Assembly: GCA_002316295.1 (NCBI GenBank)
Contig: DCDF01000101.1
Span: forward strand, 1-12,938
Direction of reading: 5' to 3'
Length of the DNA: 12,938 nucleotides
Origin: Syntrophaceae bacterium UBA1062
GTDB taxonomy: Bacteria; Desulfobacterota; Desulfomonilia; UBA1062
In this document: piece by piece, positions 7,257-12,938 of the stretch
Layout: each line of letters begins with the position of its first letter
Numbering within the stretch: the first letter of the stretch is position 1
Program-made: the position numbers and the translations under genes
Notes under the pieces: generated by a model
The model's database searches: none
The model's input: only the letters and a program-made list of their open reading frames with translations
Told to the model about the DNA's origin: nothing

Positions 7257-7532
7257 GGTATTCCTTTCGCATCCGTTTCCAGCGGGGCGCTCAACGATGT
7301 GCAGGAGCAGGCACACATGTCCGTCCTTTTACCGCCAGGGTGAAAAGCGCCCGATCGGCTGTTTGTGCGGCTGTGCCCGGTGAGTGTCTCTGCTGGAGCA
7401 CCGCATGTTTCCTTCAATGGGGAGCTGCGCTGTCAACGCCGCCCCCTCTCCATATCCCTTCCCCGCAAGGAGGAAAGGGACGTGAGGCCCCTGTACCTTT
7501 CAGAATCATACCGCCCTGCAGAATGATGACGG
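7257..7532 (-). other. Intergenic gap between leuD and the Asd-like gene; no leuB
   Basis: This 276 bp stretch interrupts an otherwise tightly packed gene series. It holds a REP-like hairpin (7455-7480) near the leuD end and a ribosome binding site just before the Asd-like start. No frame shows isopropylmalate dehydrogenase motifs, so no leuB remnant is recognisable. A lone TTGACA (7436-7431, minus strand) has no partner -10. Transcription of the downstream pair may depend on read-through from leuD or on a promoter I cannot see. Confidence 0.55.
7455..7480 (-). repeat. REP-like GC-rich hairpin between leuD and the Asd-like gene
   Basis: On the minus strand TCCCTTTCC and GGGAAGGGA pair over nine bases (one G-U) around an eight-base loop. 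The flanks are pyrimidine-rich on one side (CCTCACG) and purine-rich on the other (GGAGAGGGGGCGG). This layout resembles the dispersed CCCTCTCC/GGAGAGGG intergenic repeats common in GC-rich proteobacterial genomes. There is no T-run, so it is not a standard intrinsic terminator. Whether it is repeated in the genome cannot be tested from one window. Confidence 0.4.
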
Positions 7533-8027
7533 CTAGATCCCGCCCCGCTTGATGATGTGCTCCATGAGGCCCCCGTCCGCAATGAGCTCCTGCATGAACT
7601 GAGGGATCGGCCGGGCCTGGTACTGCTTCCCGGTGGTGATGTTTTTGATGAGGCCGGTGGAGGCATCCACCTCGACGATATCGCTCTCGCGTATCTCTCC
7701 GGACGCCTCGTCCGACTCGAAGATGAGAAGGCCCATATTGAAGCTGTTGCGGAAGAAGATCCGGGCGAAGCTCGATGCGATGACGCAGCTCACGCCGCAG
7801 GCCTTGATGGCGATCGGGGCGTGTTCACGGGAGGAGCCGCACCCGAAGTTCTTGCCGGCCACGATGATGTCCCCCTTCCCCACCTTCGAAGGAAAAGAGG
7901 GATCGGCGTCCTCCATGCAGTGCTTCTTGAGCTCCTCGGGATCGGAGGTGTTCAGATAGCGGGCAGGGATGATGGCGTCCGTGTCGATGTCGTCGCCGAA
8001 GCGGAATACGCGTCCCATGATCTTCAT
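7533..8027 (-). CDS. leuD: 3-isopropylmalate dehydratase small subunit
   Basis: A 164-residue swivel-domain subunit that pairs with LeuC to isomerise 2-isopropylmalate to 3-isopropylmalate, step two of leucine synthesis in the cytosol. Near the start is the [16 protein letters not shown] motif (residues 9-24) typical of the short archaeal/deltaproteobacterial-type Leu[11 protein letters not shown] (about 61-70) lines the active site. Length matches that class rather than the roughly 200-residue E. coli form. ATG at 8027 overlaps the leuC stop by one base (TGATG), and GGAGGT sits six bases before it, inside the end of leuC, which implies translational coupling of the two subunits. An in-frame ATG three codons later (8018) is a weaker alternative. 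It is the last gene of the tight ilvC-leuD run. Confidence 0.97.
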   Translation of the reverse strand: MKIMGRVFRFGDDIDTDAIIPARYLNTSDPEELKKHCMEDADPSFPSKVGKGDIIVAGKNFGCGSSREHAPIAIKACGVSCVIASSFARIFFRNSFNMGLLIFESDEASGEIRESDIVEVDASTGLIKNITTGKQYQARPIPQFMQELIADGGLMEHIIKRGGI

Positions 8028-9289
8028 CACATCACCTCCGAGGGAGAGGAGATCTTTCCGGCGATCGCTGAGGCGGCCGCAACCGCAGGGCCCGAGAGGT
8101 AGACCTCGCTGGCCGGGTCGCCCATGCGCCCCACGAAGTTGCGGTTCGTGGTCGCCAGCGCCTTTTCTCCCTTTGCGAGGATGCCCAGATGCCCGCCAAG
8201 GCACGGCCCGCAGCTCGGAGGGCCGATGATGGCGCCTGATTCCAGGAAGATCCGGATGAGCCCCTCGGCCTCGGCCTGCCGGAACACGTCCGGGGTGGCC
8301 GGCATGACGATGCATCGCACGCCGCGGTCAACCTTCCTGCCTTTCAGGATTTCCGCCGAGACCCGCAAATCCTCGATCCTTCCGTTGGTGCAGGAGCCGA
8401 TGAAGACCTGGTCGATCCTCACCTCGCCGACCTCGCTGATCGGCCTCGTGTTCTCGGGCAGATGGGGGAACGCCACCTGGGGCTCGATGTTGGAGCAGTC
8501 GTACTCCCTGATGGAGACGTACCGCGCGTCCTCATCGCTGGTGTAGATCGTATACGGCCTCCTCGCCCGGGGCTTTACATAGGCCTCGGTCTTGGCGTCG
8601 GCCCTGATGATGCCTGCCTTGGCGCCCGCCTCGATCGCCATGTTGGAAATGGTCAGGCGTCCGCTCACGTCCAGGGAATCGATGGCCGGGCCCTCGATCT
8701 CCAGCACCCGGTAGAGCCCGCCGTCCACCCCGATGTCGCCGATGAGGTAGAGGATCAGATCCTTGCCGCCCACCCAGGGCAGGAGCTCGCCTTTGAAGAC
8801 GAACTTCATGCTCTCGGGCACCTTCATCCAGGCCTGGGCCGTCAGCATGGCGCCTGCCAGGTCCGTGCTCCCCACGCCGGTGGCGAAGGCGCCGAGCGCC
8901 CCGTAGGTGCAGGTGTGGCTGTCCGCTCCGATGATGAGGTCGCCGGGCAGCACGAGCCCCTTCTCGGGGAGCAGGGCATGCTCCACCCCGACCTCGCCGG
9001 CGTCGAAGAAATGTTCGAGCTCGTGTCTGCGGGCGAAATCCCGGACCATCTTGCACTGATTGGCGGACGCGATGTCCTTGTTCGGGGTGAAGTGATCAAG
9101 GACAAAGACGATTTTGTCCGGATCGGCCGGCTTCGCCTGTTTTCCCGACTCAAAGGCCTTGATGGCGAGCGGAGCCGTGATATCGTTCGCCAGGGCGACG
9201 TCCACGTTCACCTTCACGATGTCGCCCGGTGTGACCTCGCGCGCATCCGTATGCGCGGCGAGGATCTTTTCGGCAATAGTCATTCCCAC
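8027..9289 (-). CDS. leuC: 3-isopropylmalate dehydratase large subunit
   Basis: A 420-residue aconitase-family subunit of the short archaeal/homoaconitase type (E. coli LeuC is about 466). It carries the [4Fe-4S] cluster that dehydrates and rehydrates isopropylmalate together with LeuD. Cluster cysteines are visible at Cys300 (FIGSCTNGR) and at Cys360 and Cys363 ([12 protein letters not shown]). The aconitase signature around [13 protein letters not shown] (121-133) is intact. The start is a GTG at 9289: AGGAGG lies nine bases before it, whereas the ATG two codons on (9283) would have a 15-base spacing. The gene begins 26 bp after leuA and ends in a one-base overlap with leuD. Sequence alone cannot fully exclude the closely related homoaconitase activity, but leuA and leuD on either side make leucine synthesis by far the better reading. 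Confidence 0.97.
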   Translation of the reverse strand: MGMTIAEKILAAHTDAREVTPGDIVKVNVDVALANDITAPLAIKAFESGKQAKPADPDKIVFVLDHFTPNKDIASANQCKMVRDFARRHELEHFFDAGEVGVEHALLPEKGLVLPGDLIIGADSHTCTYGALGAFATGVGSTDLAGAMLTAQAWMKVPESMKFVFKGELLPWVGGKDLILYLIGDIGVDGGLYRVLEIEGPAIDSLDVSGRLTISNMAIEAGAKAGIIRADAKTEAYVKPRARRPYTIYTSDEDARYVSIREYDCSNIEPQVAFPHLPENTRPISEVGEVRIDQVFIGSCTNGRIEDLRVSAEILKGRKVDRGVRCIVMPATPDVFRQAEAEGLIRIFLESGAIIGPPSCGPCLGGHLGILAKGEKALATTNRNFVGRMGDPASEVYLSGPAVAAASAIAGKISSPSEVM

Positions 9290-9305
9290 TGCTTCCCGCC
9301 TCCTG
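9290..9305 (-). promoter_or_regulatory. leuC: Ribosome binding site deciding the GTG start of leuC
   Basis: In the 26 bp leuA-leuC gap the minus strand reads AGGAGG followed by nine bases to GTG (9289) and 15 to ATG (9283). The spacing favours the GTG. Confidence 0.6.
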
Positions 9306-9315
9306 TTCTTGAAGA

Positions 9316-10863
9316 TTACAGATGAGGAACTTCCTGCGATCTCTTGTTCTTGAGGAATTCCATCCGGTTGAGCGCGTTCACCAGCGCCTTGGCGGAGGCT
9401 ACCAGAATATCCGGATCCGCGCCCTGGCCGGTCGACACCGTGTCTCGATCCTTGAGCTCCACGGTCACTTCGCCCTGGGCGTCGGTTCCGCCGGTGATGG
9501 AGCTCACCGAGAACCGCTTCAGCTCCGCATGGAAGCCAGTCATCTTGATGATGGTCTTGTAGAGCGCATCCACGGGACCGTTCCCGAAGCAGGACTCCTT
9601 GACGGTCTCGCCGTCGATGCCCAGCACCACCGTGGCCACCGGTGTGGAGACGGTGCCCGAGCTCACGTTGATGTGCTTGAGCTCGTACTTGTCCGGCACC
9701 CGGTAGATCTCCTCGATCACGATGGCCTCGATGTCTGCGTCGAAGATTTCCTTTTTCTTGTCCGAGATCTCCTTGAACCGCCTGAACACCTTGTTCACGT
9801 CGTCATCGCTCAGCCGGTATCCCAGAGACTCGAGCCTCTTGCTCAGCGCATGCCTGCCCGAATGCTTGCCCAGAACGAGGTTCGACTTCCCGAAGCCGAT
9901 CGCCTCGGGCGTCATGATCTCGTAGGTGGAGCGCTCCTTGAGATAGCCGTCCTGATGGATTCCCGACTCGTGGGCAAAGGCGTTCGCCCCGACGATTGCC
10001 TTGTTGGGCTGGACCGGTATGCCCGTGATATGCGACACCAGACGGCTCGCGGGATAGATCTGCGAGGTGTCGATGGACGTGCTCAGGCGGTAGAGATCCT
10101 TGCGGACATTGAAGATCATGACCACCTCTTCGAGCGACGTGTTGCCCGCGCGCTCGCCGATGCCGTTGATGGTGCACTCGATCTGCCGCGCGCCGGCCAT
10201 GACCGCTGACACCGAGTTGGCCGTGGCCATGCCGAGGTCGTTGTGGCAGTGCACGCTGATCACCGCCTTGTCGATATCCCGCACCTTCTTCTTGAGGTAG
10301 CTGATGAGCTCGAAAATCTCCTGGGGGTTGGTGTAGCCCACAGTGTCCGGGACATTGATGGTGCCGGCACCGGATGCGATGGCTGTAGAGTACACGTCCA
10401 CGAGAAAGTCCCAGTCCGAGCGTGTGGCGTCCATGGCGGAGAACTCCACGTCCGGCGCGAGCGACCTGCACATGCTCACGGAACGCTCGACCGACCTCAG
10501 CACCTCGTCCGGGCTCATGTTGAGCTGATACTTCAGGTGGATGTCGGACGTGGCGATAAAGGTGTGGATCCCGGGCATGGCGGCATCCTTCACGGCGTTC
10601 CAGGCTGCGTGGATGTCTTCGTCCTTCGCCCTGCACAGCCCGATGACCATGGATTTTTTGATCTCGCCCGCCACCGCCTGCACCGCATCGAAATCGCCGG
10701 GAGAAGAGATGGGAAAGCCCGCCTCGATCTTGTCAACGCCCAGCGCCTCGAGCTGTTTGGCAACCAGCACCTTCTCGTGCACGTCCATGCTCGCCCCGGG
10801 AGACTGCTCACCGTCCCTGAGCGTCGTGTCAAATATGATGATTCTCTCGTGAGGTATGCTCAT
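9316..10863 (-). CDS. leuA: 2-isopropylmalate synthase
   Basis: The 515-residue first committed enzyme of leucine synthesis: 2-oxoisovalerate + acetyl-CoA to 2-isopropylmalate. The HMGL-like TIM barrel (about 8-280) has the FDTTLRDGEQSPG signature (11-23) with metal ligand Asp12, VHCHND with His205 and His207, and GIGERAGN ending in Asn241. The linker has AHESGIHQDG (297-306), and the C-terminal LeuA dimerisation/allosteric domain (about 395-505) is complete, so leucine feedback inhibition is expected. The FSCED/FSAED-like stretch reads FSAMD, with Met144 where E. coli has Glu. The ATG at 10863 lies inside the 3' end of pssA, a 35-base overlap in another frame, with an AGGAGA about 13 bases upstream, so translation is probably coupled to pssA. 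It resembles E. coli LeuA closely enough to favour it over citramalate or homocitrate synthase. Confidence 0.98.
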   Translation of the reverse strand: MSIPHERIIIFDTTLRDGEQSPGASMDVHEKVLVAKQLEALGVDKIEAGFPISSPGDFDAVQAVAGEIKKSMVIGLCRAKDEDIHAAWNAVKDAAMPGIHTFIATSDIHLKYQLNMSPDEVLRSVERSVSMCRSLAPDVEFSAMDATRSDWDFLVDVYSTAIASGAGTINVPDTVGYTNPQEIFELISYLKKKVRDIDKAVISVHCHNDLGMATANSVSAVMAGARQIECTINGIGERAGNTSLEEVVMIFNVRKDLYRLSTSIDTSQIYPASRLVSHITGIPVQPNKAIVGANAFAHESGIHQDGYLKERSTYEIMTPEAIGFGKSNLVLGKHSGRHALSKRLESLGYRLSDDDVNKVFRRFKEISDKKKEIFDADIEAIVIEEIYRVPDKYELKHINVSSGTVSTPVATVVLGIDGETVKESCFGNGPVDALYKTIIKMTGFHAELKRFSVSSITGGTDAQGEVTVELKDRDTVSTGQGADPDILVASAKALVNALNRMEFLKNKRSQEVPHL

Positions 10864-11617
10864 GATCTGTTTCTTTCTCCTGTTTCTTTTCCCGTATATG
10901 GTCGATGACCTGCATCACCGCATTGTAGACCGGCCCTCCTATGGCGAACGCCGCCACCAGCGCAAAGATCATGATCTCCGGCGCCAGGGCCACCACTACG
11001 AGCACCAGCAGTCCGGCCACCAGGAGCTGGAAGGGGTGCGCCTTGATATAGCTGATGTGCTTGAAGCTGGGGTACCGGATGGTGCTCACCATCATGAAGG
11101 ACAGAGCGTACATGGCGATGAGAATGACCGGCGGCGGGATGGCGCCTACCTGACGCGACAGGAGCACCATGCTCGAGACCGCGGCCGCGGCGATGGGTAT
11201 GGGGAGCCCTACGAATCCCGTGATGTCGCCGGTATCGGTGTTGAACCTTGCGAGCCTGAGCGCCCCGCATGCGACGAAGAGGAAGCACGCGATGAAGCCC
11301 AGCCTGCCGAACTGATTGACCTGCCAGAGATACGCCATGATGGCCGGAGAAACTCCGAAGGCGATCACGTCGGAGAGAGAGTCGTACTCCTTGCCGAAGG
11401 CCGAGGTAGAGTTGGTGGCCCTGGCGACCCTGCCGTCAATGCCGTCGATAAAGCCAGCCATGAGGATCATCCAGGCCGCCATGGTGAAGTTCCCCTTGAG
11501 AGAGAATGACATGGAGTAGAAGCCGAAGAACAGGCCAATAGTGGTGATGAAATTGGGCAGAAAGGGCACCGAACGCTTCTTCTGATCTTCCGTCCTTATC
11601 TTTGTTCTCTTCTTCAC
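10829..11617 (-). CDS. pssA: CDP-diacylglycerol-serine O-phosphatidyltransferase (phosphatidylserine synthase)
   Basis: A 262-residue integral membrane enzyme that joins CDP-diacylglycerol and L-serine into phosphatidylserine. The CDP-alcohol phosphatidyltransferase motif is perfect: Asp61-Gly62, Ala65-Arg66, Gly75, Asp79 and Asp83 in the DGxxAR...GxxxDxxxD pattern. About eight hydrophobic segments follow the basic N-terminus, and the tail (about 243-262) is hydrophilic. The start is GTG at 11617, overlapping the psd stop by four bases (GTGA), with GGAGG eight bases upstream inside psd. The last 35 bases overlap leuA, and the tail is probably not structurally important. This is the multi-spanning Bacillus-type PssA, not the E. 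coli phospholipase-D-like enzyme. Psd immediately upstream uses its product, so the pair makes phosphatidylethanolamine. Confidence 0.97.
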   Translation of the reverse strand: MKKRTKIRTEDQKKRSVPFLPNFITTIGLFFGFYSMSFSLKGNFTMAAWMILMAGFIDGIDGRVARATNSTSAFGKEYDSLSDVIAFGVSPAIMAYLWQVNQFGRLGFIACFLFVACGALRLARFNTDTGDITGFVGLPIPIAAAAVSSMVLLSRQVGAIPPPVILIAMYALSFMMVSTIRYPSFKHISYIKAHPFQLLVAGLLVLVVVALAPEIMIFALVAAFAIGGPVYNAVMQVIDHIREKKQEKETDHEHTSRENHHI

Positions 11618-12228
11618 TGGTTTTTCCTCCCTATGACCGTCTCACCGGCGAACACCTTTTCGCCTCTGCTCACCACGGCCTCAAACCCTTGCGGCATGTA
11701 GCATTCGAGGAGCGAGCCGAACCGGATGAGCCCGATCCTCTGGCCCGCCTCGACCTTTTCGCCCATTTCGGGCATACAGGATATCCTCCGGGCCACCAGG
11801 CCAGCCACCTGGTCGACCCGGTATGTTCCCTCTTCATTCTGGATATAGAGAATCATGCGCTCATTGGCATCGGTCTTCTTGCCGAGATTGGCCATGTGGA
11901 AGGTGCCGGGCCGGTAGCGTTTGTCGATCACCGTTCCGGTGACGGGCGATCGGTTCACGTGGACATTGAAGACCGACATGAAGATGGACACCTTCGTGCA
12001 CGGGCCCACCCGCTCTTCTTCGGTGCCCACCACGTCGAGGACCGTCCCGTCGGCGGGGGAGATGATCTGATTCTCTCCTTCGGGAACCGTCCGCTCCGGA
12101 TCCCGGAAAAACCAGGTCACGAACAGCAGAGGGGCGAAGCCCAGGAGCTTGAGCCCCAGCCGTGCAAGGATCAGGGAGACAAGCCCGGAGACCGCGATGA
12201 ACGGGAAGCCCTCTCTGCGTATTTTCAC
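11614..12228 (-). CDS. psd: Phosphatidylserine decarboxylase proenzyme
   Basis: A 204-residue short-form decarboxylase that converts phosphatidylserine to phosphatidylethanolamine at the inner membrane. The proenzyme cleaves itself at Gly171-Ser172 in IRFGS, and the serine becomes the pyruvoyl cofactor. Other conserved elements are WFFRDPERTVP (39-49), SPADG with Asp60 and FMSVFNVHVNRSP with His90. Two hydrophobic helices near the N-terminus (about 8-38) would anchor it. The start is GTG at 12228, directly after the ilvC stop with no spacer. AAGGAG at the very end of ilvC is spaced six bases from it, which supports this start and suggests coupling. The short form without a long N-terminal extension is common in bacteria that pair psd with Bacillus-type pssA. 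Confidence 0.96.
   Translation of the reverse strand: MKIRREGFPFIAVSGLVSLILARLGLKLLGFAPLLFVTWFFRDPERTVPEGENQIISPADGTVLDVVGTEEERVGPCTKVSIFMSVFNVHVNRSPVTGTVIDKRYRPGTFHMANLGKKTDANERMILYIQNEEGTYRVDQVAGLVARRISCMPEMGEKVEAGQRIGLIRFGSLLECYMPQGFEAVVSRGEKVFAGETVIGRKNQ

Positions 12229-12938
<710 letters not shown>

Noticed and set aside
7229..7417. 62-codon minus-strand frame overlapping the Asd-like start
   Set aside because: It overlaps the well-supported Asd-like start in another frame and shows no motif.
7431..7436. TTGACA (minus strand) as a -35 box for the Asd-like gene
   Set aside because: No -10-like hexamer occurs at 16 to 18 bases.

Overview
The window reads as a GC-rich, chromosomal core region of a Gram-negative bacterium. 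Every supported gene lies on the minus strand, so transcription runs from high to low coordinates. The order ilvC-psd-pssA-leuA-leuC-leuD-(asd-like), the archaeal-type split isopropylmalate isomerase and the RND pump with its periplasmic adaptor fit the former Deltaproteobacteria (Desulfobacterota). That placement is inferred from gene order and protein character, not from a marker gene.

Right block (12938 to 7533): an operon for branched-chain amino acids and membrane lipid. It holds the C-terminal part of ketol-acid reductoisomerase (ilvC), phosphatidylserine decarboxylase (psd), CDP-diacylglycerol-serine phosphatidyltransferase (pssA), 2-isopropylmalate synthase (leuA) and both subunits of isopropylmalate isomerase (leuC, leuD). 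Spacing is extremely tight: 0 bp, then overlaps of 4 and 35 bp, a 26 bp gap, and a 1 bp overlap. Three of the starts are GTG. PssA makes phosphatidylserine and Psd converts it to phosphatidylethanolamine. LeuA, LeuC and LeuD carry out the first two steps of leucine synthesis. LeuB, the next enzyme, is not in the window.

Middle block (7532 to 5432): a 276 bp gap with a small REP-like hairpin, then an aspartate-semialdehyde dehydrogenase homologue whose catalytic cysteine is replaced by proline, then an EcfT-type membrane protein with no ECF ATPase or S component beside it.

Left block (5431 to 1): a 247 bp intergenic region with a good sigma70-type promoter, a periplasmic adaptor, an RND efflux permease that lacks the known proton-relay residues of AcrB, and the N-terminal two thirds of a pyruvate kinase carrying the K+-independent signature. 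No outer-membrane channel or regulator for the pump is visible.

No RNA genes, CRISPR array, insertion sequence, phage genes or convincing intrinsic terminators were seen. I did not find a new multi-gene system. The most interesting signals are the two proteins with clean, multi-residue loss of textbook functional residues: the Asd homologue and the RND pump.
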